The notes beneath the pieces were generated by a model, which ran no database searches, was not told where the DNA came from, and saw only the letters and a program-made list of their open reading frames with translations. From assembly GCF_014191355.1 (NCBI RefSeq), contig NZ_JACHWM010000016.1, positions 1 through 64,000 on the forward strand: a stretch of 64,000 bases of DNA. Reading direction: 5' to 3'. Source of the DNA: Methylobacterium sp. R2-1. Its GTDB lineage: Bacteria; Pseudomonadota; Alphaproteobacteria; Rhizobiales; Beijerinckiaceae. Made by a program: the position numbers and the translations under genes. Every line of letters begins with the position of its first letter. Position 1 is the first letter of the stretch. Positions 34,621 to 44,658 of the stretch are shown here, piece by piece.

Positions 34621-35103
34621 TCACACCTCCGGAAACCGCGTGAGCAGCACGTTTCCGTCGAGCCGGAGCGCCGCGCCGACCTCGGCCAGGGCCGCATACT
34701 CCTCGCGGCCGATGCCCTCGTGGTCGGCGACATCCGCTGCGACGAGGAAGACGTTGCGGCGCTGCTCCTCGGGCCGCTCGGCGATCGCGCCGATCCGCAC
34801 GAGGTTCTCGGCGCGGCCGGCACGGGTGCGGGCGCGGCCGAGCCCCTTGTAGAGCGCATGCTCCAGCATCAGGCTGTCGTAGCCCTTCTCGATGATCGGG
34901 TTCGCCCGAATGCCGGCGAGCGCCGTCTCGAATTCTTCGCTCATCAGCTCGCCGTCCGCGACCGCGACATTGGCGCAGGCCGAGACCGCCGCCTGCATCA
35001 GCGCCTCGTCGCCGGCATAGGCCTTGAGAGTGGTGCGGAACCGCTCGACCGCGTCGTGAAGAAGGCCCATATCTGACAAAACCCTGCCGTAGAGCCCCGA
35101 CAA
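34621..35103 (-). CDS. TerB-like protein
   Basis: A 160-aa all-helical protein of the TerB/tellurite-resistance-associated group. Blocks include ACANVAVADGELMSEEFE and AADVADHEGIGREEYAALAE, which look like two half-motifs with acidic residues able to bind metal. It follows the MurU-like gene by 12 bp on the same strand, so it may be cotranscribed with the cell-wall recycling genes. Function unknown; TerB proteins are linked to envelope stress (family knowledge). Confidence 0.75.
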   Translation of the reverse strand: MSGLYGRVLSDMGLLHDAVERFRTTLKAYAGDEALMQAAVSACANVAVADGELMSEEFETALAGIRANPIIEKGYDSLMLEHALYKGLGRARTRAGRAENLVRIGAIAERPEEQRRNVFLVAADVADHEGIGREEYAALAEVGAALRLDGNVLLTRFPEV

Positions 35104-35115
35104 CGGAGCTGCCGG

Positions 35116-35862
35116 TCAAACGATCCGCGCGCTTTCCCGCACCCGCGCCTCGGCCGCCTCGATCGCCTCCGGCGTGCCGACATGCAGCCATTGCCCGTCC
35201 AGGCGCAGGCCCTGGAGCCGGTTCCGCTTGATCGCCCGGTCGAACAGCAGGGTCAGGGAGAAGGATCCCTCCGGTGTGTCGGCGAACAGCTCCGGCTTCA
35301 GGATCGCCACGCCGGCGTAGATGAAGGGCGCGACCTCGCGCTCGCCGCGCCAGCTCAGCCGGCCGTCCGAGTCCATGTCGAAGTCGCCCGCCCCGTCGTA
35401 GCCGAGGCTCGTCGCGGTCGGGGCGACGAGGAGCAGGATGTCCGTCGTGTCGGGATCCCAGGTTTCGATGAGCCGGCCGAGATTGGGCCGCGGCCCCTCC
35501 AGCCAGAACGAATCGGAGTTGAACACCACGAAGGGCTCGCCGTCGAACCGGTCGAGCGCCTTCTTCACGCCGCCGCCGGTCTCGAGCAGTGCGTCCCGCT
35601 CGTCGGATACGACGATGGTCGGTGCCCCGGTGCGGTGAGAAAGGTGGCCCTCCATCAGGTCGGCAAGCCAGTGGACGTTGACCACCGCGGTCTCGATGCC
35701 GCCTTGGGCAGCCCGGTCGAGGGCGTGGTCGATCAGCGCCTTGCCGGCGACCTCGACGAGGGGCTTCGGCACCGTCGCGGTGATCGGGCGCATGCGCTTG
35801 CCCAGTCCCGCCGCGAGCACGAAGGCGCGGGTGATTTTTTTGGGATTCTGCTCGTCGCTCAT
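35116..35862 (-). CDS. Nucleotidyltransferase, MurU-like
   Basis: A 248-aa sugar-phosphate nucleotidyltransferase. FVLAAGLGKRMRPITATVPK, then PLVEVAGKALIDH, is the NTP-transferase signature; VVFNSDSFW is the metal-binding Asp block, and DGQWLHVGTPEAI closes the domain. With the adjacent AmgK-like kinase it matches the AmgK-MurU route (MurNAc to UDP-MurNAc) that bypasses de novo synthesis. It starts at the ATG at 35860-35862, 32 bp after the kinase gene. The longer upstream frame is a shadow. The substrate is inferred from context. Confidence 0.82.
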   Translation of the reverse strand: MSDEQNPKKITRAFVLAAGLGKRMRPITATVPKPLVEVAGKALIDHALDRAAQGGIETAVVNVHWLADLMEGHLSHRTGAPTIVVSDERDALLETGGGVKKALDRFDGEPFVVFNSDSFWLEGPRPNLGRLIETWDPDTTDILLLVAPTATSLGYDGAGDFDMDSDGRLSWRGEREVAPFIYAGVAILKPELFADTPEGSFSLTLLFDRAIKRNRLQGLRLDGQWLHVGTPEAIEAAEARVRESARIV

Positions 35863-35894
35863 GACGCGTTCACGGGTCGGTGCGGGAGGAGCGC

Positions 35895-37553
35895 TCAGGG
35901 CGCGGCGAGGTCGATGTCCGGCCGCGGCGCAACGAGGCTCGGCAGGTGGGTCTCGTGCCACGCCCTCAAGGGCGCCAGCGCCGGATGGGCGAGGTTGCGC
36001 GCGAGATAGCCCTCGACGCGCGGCAGGTGGGCGAGATAGCCCGGCTTGCCGTCGCGCTTGTCGAGGCGGGCGAAGATGCCGAGAATCTTGGTGGCGCGCT
36101 GCGCCGCCAGCACCGCATAGGCGCGGGCGAAGGCCTGCATGTCGAAGCCGATATCCCGGCCGCGGCGCTCGCGGATGTAGAGGCCGAGCAGCCGCAGCTC
36201 GAAATCGGCGCTGGCGTCGACTCGGGCGTCCTGAAGCAGCGAGGCGACATCGTAGGCCGGATGGCCCATCACCGCATCCTGGAAGTCGATCACGCCCACC
36301 CGCTCCAGCCCGGTTCGCTCGGCAAGCCAGATCAGGTTGGGCGAATGATAGTCGCGCAGCGTCCAAGTGGCGGGCTCGGCGATCAGGTCCTTCAGCGCCT
36401 CGGCCCACAGGTCGCGGAAGGTGCCGCGCGCCGCCAGTGACAGGGTCGTGCCGCGGATCGCCGGCGCGTACCACTCGGGCAGCAGATCCGCCTCGAACAG
36501 CAGGGCTTCAAGGTCGTAGGGCGGAATGACGTGGTCGATCCCCTCGCTCACCGGCACGGCGGCGGGAAGGTCGGTGGCATGCAGCTTGGCCAGCAGCCGA
36601 ACGGCTTCGGCGTAGCGCTCCGGCCGCGGCGCGCCATTCTCGATCACCGGCTCGGCACCGAGATCCTCCAGGATCAGCAGTCCGGCATCCAGGTTCTCGC
36701 CCAGGATCTTCGGTGCGGAGAAGCCGATCGCGCGCAGCGCCCGGTCCATGCCGACGAAGGCATGGATGCTCTCGGCAAGTTTCACGATCGCGCTATAGGG
36801 CTTCCCGTCCTTGACCGGCGGTCCGTCGGACCGGGGCGGAGAGATCATCAGCACGGCGGTCTCGCCGCCCGGCTTCACCAGCCGCTCGTAGGCGCGGGAC
36901 GACGCGTCGCCCTGCATCAGCACCCGCTCGGCCTCGTCCCAGCCGCTGCGGGCGAGCAGCGCCCGGATGGCGCGGGCACGCTCCAGGCGCTCGCGCATGT
37001 CGCCCGTGCCGTCGATCCGCACGAGACGGGCCTCCTCGCCGTACTCCGCCCGGAGCGACAGTTCGACGGTAAGCGTGGGGTTGTCGCGCAGGCCGAGCCG
37101 CTCCGGCCATTCGACCAAGGTGATCGCGGTCTCGGAGAGTTCGTCGAAGCCGAGTTCCACCAATTCGTCCGGCCCGCGCAAGCGGTAGAGGTCGGCGTGG
37201 ATCACCGTTCGGCCGGAGCGGGTCTCATAGGGCTGCATCAGGGTGAAGGTCGGGCTCGGCACTTCGAGCCGCGGATCACCCGCGAGTTCGCGGATCATCG
37301 CGCGGGCGAGCGTGGTCTTGCCCGCTCCGAGCCCGCCGGACAGGGCCACGAGGTCACCGGGCATGAGGATACCGGCCAGGAAGGCGGCCATGTCCTCGGT
37401 CGCGCCCTCCTCGGGCAGCAGCACCTCCCAGGCGGCGCGCCGCGGAGCGGATGGCGTCGCTGATGCCGGCTGAGCCTCACCCTGCGACGGGCCGGGCCGC
37501 GGGCTTCCCGCCGTGCTGTCCGGAACCTCGCTCAACGCCCCAATCCTCCGCAA
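35895..37553 (-). CDS. Fused TsaE ATPase and AmgK-like phosphotransferase
   Basis: A 552-aa fusion. Residues about 45-185 are TsaE, the ATPase of tRNA threonylcarbamoyladenosine synthesis, with Walker A SGGLGAGKTT at 72-81, SPTFTLMQPYE and HADLYRLRGPDEL. Residues about 210-540 are an APH-fold small-molecule kinase: catalytic TLRDYHSPNLIW and metal-binding VIDFQDAVMGHPAYDVASL. The kinase half resembles AmgK (MurNAc/GlcNAc anomeric kinase), which fits the MurU-like gene 32 bp downstream. Rhizobiales are known to carry this fusion. The first 40 residues are Pro/Ser-rich and the true start could be later. Confidence 0.88.
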   Translation of the reverse strand: MRRIGALSEVPDSTAGSPRPGPSQGEAQPASATPSAPRRAAWEVLLPEEGATEDMAAFLAGILMPGDLVALSGGLGAGKTTLARAMIRELAGDPRLEVPSPTFTLMQPYETRSGRTVIHADLYRLRGPDELVELGFDELSETAITLVEWPERLGLRDNPTLTVELSLRAEYGEEARLVRIDGTGDMRERLERARAIRALLARSGWDEAERVLMQGDASSRAYERLVKPGGETAVLMISPPRSDGPPVKDGKPYSAIVKLAESIHAFVGMDRALRAIGFSAPKILGENLDAGLLILEDLGAEPVIENGAPRPERYAEAVRLLAKLHATDLPAAVPVSEGIDHVIPPYDLEALLFEADLLPEWYAPAIRGTTLSLAARGTFRDLWAEALKDLIAEPATWTLRDYHSPNLIWLAERTGLERVGVIDFQDAVMGHPAYDVASLLQDARVDASADFELRLLGLYIRERRGRDIGFDMQAFARAYAVLAAQRATKILGIFARLDKRDGKPGYLAHLPRVEGYLARNLAHPALAPLRAWHETHLPSLVAPRPDIDLAAP

Positions 37554-37689
37554 AGCCGCGAACAGCCAACCCGATCAGGGTTAAGCCTCAACCATCCTAG
37601 CGGGGGATGTTTAACCGTTTTCGGCACAAGCGGTGAGCCCCGCCCTGCGACCGAAGCCAACCTCATCCCAATCCCGTGAAGGCCCGCTC

Positions 37690-40203
37690 CTACTCGGCGG
37701 CCTCGGCGAGTTCGTCATTGCCCGGCGGCGTCTCGACCGGGAACAGGCAGGTGACGCGGGTGCCCGCCCCCGGCGCCGAATGGATCTCGACGCGGCCGCC
37801 GTGCAGTTCGACGAAGGAGCGCACGATCGAGAGGCCGAGGCCGACGCCGCGGTGCTTGGTGCCCAGCGTGTTGCTCTCGAAACGGTCGAACACCCGGTCG
37901 ATGATTTCGGGCGCGATGCCGCGGCCGCGGTCGATCACCGTCAGCCTCAGCGCCGTGCCCTCGCGCCGCGCCTCGACGCGGACCTGCTGGCCGGGCGCGG
38001 AGAAGCCAACGGCGTTGGAGAGCAGGTTGAACAGGATCTGGCGCACCCGCTTGCCGTCGGCGAAGACGCTGCCGATGTCCTCCGGCACATCGAGGTCGAG
38101 ACCGATATCGGATTCCGCCAGCCGGTCCTCGATGCCGCGGGCGGCGGCCTCCACGGTGGAGCGCACGTCAATGGTCTCGCGCTGGAGTTCCAGCGAGCCG
38201 GCATCGATCGAGGCGAGGTCTAGGATGTCGTTGATGATGACCAGCAGCGCGGCGGACGAGCGCATGATGTGCTCGGAATACTCGCGCTGGCGCTCGTTGA
38301 GGGCGCCGACGGTCTCGTCGCCGAGAAGTTGGGTGAAGCCGATGATGTTGGTGAGCGGCGAACGCAGCTCGTAGGAGACGTGGTGGACGAAGGTGTCGCG
38401 CAGCTGCGAGGCGCGCTCCAGGGCGTCGTTCTTCTCGGTCAGCGCGCGCTCGACATTGGCGCTCGCGGTGACATCGATGAAGGTCAGCAGCGTCGCGCCG
38501 AGCGGCAGGGGCTGCGAGGAGCAGTCGAGCACCGTGCCGTCGTTGATGTCGAGGCGGCAGCCATGGCCGCTCCGAGTTTCGGAGAGGCCGGTGATCGACT
38601 GGCGGATGCCGGCCCATGGGCTCTGGTCGGGCGTCAGCGCCCGGCAGGCGGCGATCACCGCATCGACATGCGGCTTGCCCGCGAGCGTCGCCGGATCGAG
38701 GCGCCAGGTCGCGGCGAAGGCGCGGTTGGCGACCGTCAAGCGCCCGTCGGCGCCGAACACCGCCACCGGCTCCTTGAGCGCTTCCAGCGTTTCGGCCTGC
38801 TCCTTCATCAGCGCGTCGTAGCGTGAGGCGAGCTTCATGCTCTCCGAGACGTCGTGGTAGAGATAGGTCAGGCCGCCCTGCGGGTTGGGGTCGGCGACGA
38901 CGCGCAGGGTGCGTCCGTCGGGCAGGTACCACGGCGTGTCGGTCGGCTCGACCGCGCGGTAGGCAGCCAGAACATCGGTCTTCCACGAGCGGAAATCGGC
39001 CTGCTCGGGCAGCTTGCGGGCGGCACGCAGCCGGTCGAGGATCTCGCCATCGAGCGGGCGGCCTTCGAGGAAGGCCGGGTCGAGATCCCACAGCCGCTGG
39101 TAGGCGGCGTTGTGGAAGATCAGGCGCTGGCGCGCGTCGAACATCGCCACCGCGGTCGGCAGCTGGTCGAGGGTGCGGACGTTGGCATCCATCTGCCGCT
39201 GCAGGTCGGCCCGCACGCTCTCCAGCTCCGAGACATCCACGGCGATGCCGACGCGGCCGGTCTCCAGGGTGCTCTCGCTGACATCGAGAGTGCGGCGCGC
39301 GCCCGCCACGACTGCCGAGAGGCGCAAGGGCTGGGGAACGAGGCCGGGCCGGCGCGGCTGGCGGGCGATCTGCTCGCGGGCGCCGCGGTCGAGGAGTTCC
39401 AGGCCGTGGTTCAGGGCAGCCTCGCGGCTCGGGGCCTCGACGGCGGCGGCGTAGGCGGCGTTGACGAAGGCGAGCGCCCCCTCCGGACTCCGGTGCCAGA
39501 CCGGCTGCGGAAGTGCGTCGAGCAGGCTGGCGAGCGCGCTGAAGCCGCGCTTGGTCTCGTCCAGCGTGTGGCGCAGCTCGATCAGTTCGCGGCGCTCTTC
39601 GGTGGTCTCGCGCAGGCGCAGCAGCGCCCGGCCGCCCACCGCCTGCCCCTGCGCCTCGATGTATCGCCCGGCGAGGCTGCGCAGGTTCATCCGGAAGCCG
39701 GTGCCGCGCTCGCGCAGCGTCGCGACCCCCGCCTCGAGAAGCTGCGCGTCCTGGGGAGTGAGCCAAGTGCCGAAGGTCAGCAGGTGCCGGGAGCCGCCCT
39801 GGATCCCACGCGAGTCCTGAGTCCGAAGATCCTGGGCGAAGCCCGCATCGCCGACGAGCGTCGGCTCGCCCCGCCCTGCCCAGGTGACGAGAACCTGGCG
39901 CTCGGAATGGAGCAGCATCTCGGCACGGTCGTGCGCGCCGCGGAGCTGGGCGAGTTCGTCCTGAAGCGCACGCTCCTTGCGCATCCAGCCGACGCGCTCG
40001 CGCAGGTAGACCAGCGACAGGATGGTCGCGAACAGGATGAGGCCGAGGACGACGGCGAGGCCGGCAACGTTGTGCGTCTGCATCGCTCCCAGCATCGGCC
40101 TCGCCTCGATGGACGGAGCGCCCTCGGCGAGTGCCGCGACCGGCGCCGCGACGACGAGGACGCAGACGCGCGACAGAACGCGCGCCGCCCGTTCCAGACC
40201 CAT
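37690..40203 (-). CDS. divL: DivL-like pseudo-histidine kinase (Tyr at the phospho-acceptor site)
   Basis: An 837-aa membrane sensor kinase homologue. The N-terminus has a signal-like segment and a TM helix (VAGLAVVLGLILFATILSLV), then three PAS-like regions (about 230-325, 345-450, 465-580), HisKA and HATPase. In the H-box the expected histidine is replaced by tyrosine: HHVSYELRSPLTNIIGF, Tyr611 in this numbering. That substitution is the hallmark of DivL, the Caulobacter cell-fate regulator that controls CckA-CtrA. The HATPase boxes are intact (NLLSNAVGFS, DRGRGIAPE, GVGLGLSI). The start is taken at the ATG at 40201-40203 just before the membrane segment; a frame extends to 40323. The neighbouring tsaE gene fits known divL synteny. 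Confidence 0.86.
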   Translation of the reverse strand: MGLERAARVLSRVCVLVVAAPVAALAEGAPSIEARPMLGAMQTHNVAGLAVVLGLILFATILSLVYLRERVGWMRKERALQDELAQLRGAHDRAEMLLHSERQVLVTWAGRGEPTLVGDAGFAQDLRTQDSRGIQGGSRHLLTFGTWLTPQDAQLLEAGVATLRERGTGFRMNLRSLAGRYIEAQGQAVGGRALLRLRETTEERRELIELRHTLDETKRGFSALASLLDALPQPVWHRSPEGALAFVNAAYAAAVEAPSREAALNHGLELLDRGAREQIARQPRRPGLVPQPLRLSAVVAGARRTLDVSESTLETGRVGIAVDVSELESVRADLQRQMDANVRTLDQLPTAVAMFDARQRLIFHNAAYQRLWDLDPAFLEGRPLDGEILDRLRAARKLPEQADFRSWKTDVLAAYRAVEPTDTPWYLPDGRTLRVVADPNPQGGLTYLYHDVSESMKLASRYDALMKEQAETLEALKEPVAVFGADGRLTVANRAFAATWRLDPATLAGKPHVDAVIAACRALTPDQSPWAGIRQSITGLSETRSGHGCRLDINDGTVLDCSSQPLPLGATLLTFIDVTASANVERALTEKNDALERASQLRDTFVHHVSYELRSPLTNIIGFTQLLGDETVGALNERQREYSEHIMRSSAALLVIINDILDLASIDAGSLELQRETIDVRSTVEAAARGIEDRLAESDIGLDLDVPEDIGSVFADGKRVRQILFNLLSNAVGFSAPGQQVRVEARREGTALRLTVIDRGRGIAPEIIDRVFDRFESNTLGTKHRGVGLGLSIVRSFVELHGGRVEIHSAPGAGTRVTCLFPVETPPGNDELAEAAE

Positions 40204-40590
40204 GTCCCGCCCCCACCCATACCCGGCGCTCCGCGGAGCTTGCGCCCACGGCCTGGAAAGCTCCCGGAAAGCGCCGGGCAAATGCCTGCCGTCGCGTCCG
40301 GCTTGCCGCCGCCGCGCGGGCACCTGCTTCCGAAGATTCGCGCCACTGTAACGCGGGGTCGATTCCGGCTGGAAGCGCCTTTATGGCCCCGGACGGGTGC
40401 GCCCTGCATTCCGGCGGCGCACAGCACCCAAAAGCCACACTACCGAAATGGCCCCTTGACGAATTCTTAAGAATGATCGGCGCGCCGGAGGGTACCGAGA
40501 TCTGCCGTCCCGCGTTCGGCGTCGCCGGGAAAACAATCTCGCCGGAGCCGCCCTTGCCGGCCGGCGCTGGCGACGAGCGTCCGGCAAAAC
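40204..40590. other. divL upstream region with palindrome
   Basis: 387 bp without a gene. The only structure seen is the perfect palindrome ATTCTTAAGAAT at 40463-40474, about 260 bp upstream of divL and preceded by TTGAC. It could be an operator for divL. No CtrA-type TTAA-N7-TTAA box was found here. Confidence 0.4.
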
Positions 40591-40623
40591 GAGAGAAGCC
40601 CGGCCGTGGGCCGGGCTTCTCTC
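40591..40623 (-). terminator. Intrinsic terminator of ahcY
   Basis: GAGAGAAGCCCGGCC (40591-40605) and GGCCGGGCTTCTCTC (40609-40623) form a perfect 15-bp stem with a 3-nt loop. On the minus strand GTTTTG follows. It lies about 75 bp past the ahcY stop. Confidence 0.88.
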
Positions 40624-40697
40624 GCGAATCTTGCTGTTGAGCCCGATCGGGTCGGGCACCCGGCTTGCTGCGAAGGTGCCGGGTGCTCGAACCCCGA

Positions 40698-42104
<1,407 letters not shown>

Positions 42105-42238
42105 CTCGGTATCCCTTTTCAGTCGTGGCCGGCGCGAAACGGTCAATCGTTTCGGCACTTCGGCCCGGCGCATCGGCCGGTTCACCCGGCCGGGTCGGCC
42201 ATCCCTGTAGCAGGGCTCGCTCTAGGGAGCAATCAAGA

Positions 42239-42256
42239 CATAAAGATGTCTTTATG
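42239..42256. promoter_or_regulatory. Palindromic operator upstream of ahcY (SahR-like candidate)
   Basis: CATAAAGA-TG-TCTTTATG, an 18-bp palindrome with perfect 8-bp arms, in AT-rich sequence 135 bp upstream of the ahcY start. ATAAAGATATCTTTAT-type sites are what I recall for ArsR-type SahR control of SAM recycling genes in Proteobacteria; the assignment is inference. No SAH riboswitch consensus is seen in the leader. A second small inverted repeat, CGAAACG/CGTTTCG, is at 42134-42153. Confidence 0.55.
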
Positions 42257-42298
42257 CGTTTAATTCCAGGGTGAGCGATGCGTGGAAGGGAGACCCGT

Positions 42299-42780
42299 TC
42301 ATAGGCCCTGATAGGAGACGAACCCTTTCACCCAAACCACCTGTCCGTTCGTTGTCCGCTTCCAGGCAACGACGGCGTGAATGGGAAAGCTGCTCAAACC
42401 CCCGCCATCTTGGATGAAGGCAGCCCGATGGACCGACGGGTCATCCCCACAAGGCTCTTTTGTTCGGAAGCCCTCAGTCAGTACCACTGCCTGTAGAGCG
42501 TCGGCGTCGCTGCCTGCTGGAAAGGTCGTCGCGAGACGCGACGTGAGGTCAGGGGATACCGCCTCCCGTCGATCGGCAAAGATCTTCTCAGCGGTAGGAT
42601 CCTGACACCCTTCACTGAACCAGCCGCCGGCCGCGGTGACACCTTGCAGGAGCGGTGGCGTCGCAGGTTCCAGAGGAGCCGCGGAGATCGACAGGAGTAC
42701 TAGGACCGGCCCCCGATCACCAGCGCCAATGCGAACAACACCGCCGCGCCGAGCGAGAGGATGTATGTTCTACCTTTCAT
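42299..42780 (-). pseudogene. Frameshifted secreted/membrane-anchored protein
   Basis: From the ATG at 42778-42780 the minus strand reads MKGRTYILSLGAAVLFALAL then VIGGRS and stops. The next frame is open without interruption from just past there to the TAG-free end at 42299: LVLLSISAAPLEPATPPLLQ..., WFSEGCQDPTAEKIFADRRE, ..., HAVVAWKRTTNGQVVWVKGF. The two join smoothly if one base is gained or lost in the run of five Gs (about 42709-42713). The second part has no ATG/GTG start until residue 'VVLTEGF' (GTG at 42487), which would leave only 62 aa. So this is a broken gene, or a sequencing slip in the G run. Two cysteines (EGCQD, EPCGDD) suggest a secreted fold. Confidence 0.6.
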
Positions 42781-42840
42781 GGGCCGGCATCCGGGACGGA
42801 AGAGTTTCCCGCCAGAAATGCACCGATTTTCTGGGTTGCG

Positions 42841-44580
42841 TCACCCCTCGTCACGCAACTGCCGCCGGATGATCTTGCCGCTCGTCGTCATCGGCAGGGT
42901 GTCGCGGAAGGCCAGCGTCCGCGGCACCTCGTGGGCGGAGAGCCGAGCCTTGGCGAAGGCGAGGATCTCGGCGGCGAGCGCCTCGGAAGGCGAGAAGCCG
43001 GCGCGCAGGGTGACGAAGGCCTTCACGACCTCGGTGCGCAGCGGATCGGGTACGCCCACCGCGGCGGCGAGCGCCACCGCCGGGTGAGCCGAGAGGCAAG
43101 CCTCGATCTCGGCCGGGCCGATCCGGTAGGCCGCCGAGGTGATGAGGTCGTCCTCGCGGCCGACGAAGCGGATGTAACCGTCGGCGTCGCGCCGCGCCTG
43201 GTCGCCGGTCATCCACCAGCCGTCGCGGAATTTTTTGGCCGTCGCCTCCGGTTGGCGCCAGTAGCCGAGGAACAGCACCGGGTCGGGCGCGCGCACGGCG
43301 ATCTCGCCGGTCTCGTCGATGTCCGCCTCGGTTCCGTCCTCGCGCAGGACCGCGACGCGGTGGCCGGGCACCGGCTTGCCCGTCGCGCCGGCCCGCGCCA
43401 CGCCGATCCGCGCGCTGGAGGCGAGGACGAGGTTGCACTCGGTCTGGCCGTAGGCCTCCCCGATGGTGAGGCCGAGTGCGTCGCGTGCCCATCCGAAGGT
43501 CTCGGCCCCCAGCGCCTCGCCGGCGGAGGCGATGTTGCGCAAGCGCGAGAGGTCGAATTTCTGACGCGGGTCGGCGAGCCCGCGCAGCATGCGGAGCGCC
43601 GTCGGCGGCAGGAAGGCGTGGGTGACGCCGAGATCCGCCATCAGACGGAACGCCGCCTCCGGCTCGAACCGGCCAAGCGGCCGGGCGACCACCGGCATGC
43701 CGAGGCGGAGAGACGGCATCAGCACGTTGAGGAGCCCCCCGGCCCAGGCCCAGTCGGAGGGCGTCCACATCAGCCCAGTGCCCGTTCTTTGGGACGCGCT
43801 CTCGGACGCCGAACCGGCGGCCCCTTCGGCGGAGAGCGCTTGAGGCGCGAAGCCGTGCATCACGCTCCAGCCCGGCAGGTGGCCGAGCAGGACCCGATGG
43901 CCGTGCAGCGCCCCCTTGGCGAGGCCGGTCGTGCCGGAGGTGTAGATCATCAGCGCCGGGTCGTCCGGTCCGGTTGCCCGCGTCTCGAACCCTTCCGAGG
44001 CGCCCTCCAGAACCGCGAAAAAGTCCTCGGCCGTGCCGACAGCGCCATCGACCGAGAGGATGGTGGTGAGATCAGGCAGGTCCGCGCGCAGCCGTTCCAG
44101 CTTGGCCAGCCCGGCCGTGTCGGTGACGACGGCACGCGCCCCGGAATCGGCGAGCCGGTGCTGCAGGGCCGCCTCGCCGAACAGGCCGGCCAGCGGGAGC
44201 GCGATCGCGCCCAGCCGGTAAGCGGCGAAGTGGGTCACCACCACCGCCGCCGATTGCGGCAGCAGGATCGCCACCCGGTCGCCCGGCCCGACGCCGCGCG
44301 CCGCGAGCGCTGCCGCGAGCCGCAGCGAGTCCGCGCGCAGCCGGCCATAGCTCACCGGCTCGGGCCGGTCATCGGCCCCCAGCACAAGGAGCGCGGTGCG
44401 GTCGGGCTCGGTCAGCGTCCAGCGGTCGCAGACATCGGCCGCGATGTTGTAGCGCTCCGGGATCTCCCAGCGGAAACCCGCAACGAGCTCTTCGTAGGTG
44501 TCGGCCGGCTGCAGCACGGCAATGTCCTCGAACCTGCGGCGGTGCCGCGCCGGCCCCGCCCCTTCTCCTGCCCGCGTCAC
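42841..44580 (-). CDS. AMP-forming acyl-CoA synthetase
   Basis: A 579-aa ANL-superfamily ligase that activates a carboxylic acid with ATP and CoA. MIYTSGTTGLAKGALHGHRV is the P-loop-like A3 motif, GEAYGQTECN the A5 motif, WWMTGDQARRDADGYIRFVG the A7-A8 hinge, and TTSGKIIRRQLRDEG holds the catalytic lysine near the C-terminus. The layout is of the AcsA/medium-chain type rather than CoA ligases of aromatics; substrate not fixed. The start is a GTG at 44580. The nitroreductase gene lies 78 bp upstream on the same strand. Confidence 0.88.
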   Translation of the reverse strand: MTRAGEGAGPARHRRRFEDIAVLQPADTYEELVAGFRWEIPERYNIAADVCDRWTLTEPDRTALLVLGADDRPEPVSYGRLRADSLRLAAALAARGVGPGDRVAILLPQSAAVVVTHFAAYRLGAIALPLAGLFGEAALQHRLADSGARAVVTDTAGLAKLERLRADLPDLTTILSVDGAVGTAEDFFAVLEGASEGFETRATGPDDPALMIYTSGTTGLAKGALHGHRVLLGHLPGWSVMHGFAPQALSAEGAAGSASESASQRTGTGLMWTPSDWAWAGGLLNVLMPSLRLGMPVVARPLGRFEPEAAFRLMADLGVTHAFLPPTALRMLRGLADPRQKFDLSRLRNIASAGEALGAETFGWARDALGLTIGEAYGQTECNLVLASSARIGVARAGATGKPVPGHRVAVLREDGTEADIDETGEIAVRAPDPVLFLGYWRQPEATAKKFRDGWWMTGDQARRDADGYIRFVGREDDLITSAAYRIGPAEIEACLSAHPAVALAAAVGVPDPLRTEVVKAFVTLRAGFSPSEALAAEILAFAKARLSAHEVPRTLAFRDTLPMTTSGKIIRRQLRDEG

Positions 44581-44658
44581 ATCCGTGCCTGGCCGGGCTC
44601 CCTCGTCCGCTTTCGCGCAGACCGGCGCAATCCGCCTTCTGCACCCAGTCTTCTGCGC

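Noticed and set aside
42105..42238. SAH riboswitch in the ahcY leader
   Set aside because: The conserved core of that riboswitch is not present; only a short inverted repeat and a protein-type palindrome are seen.
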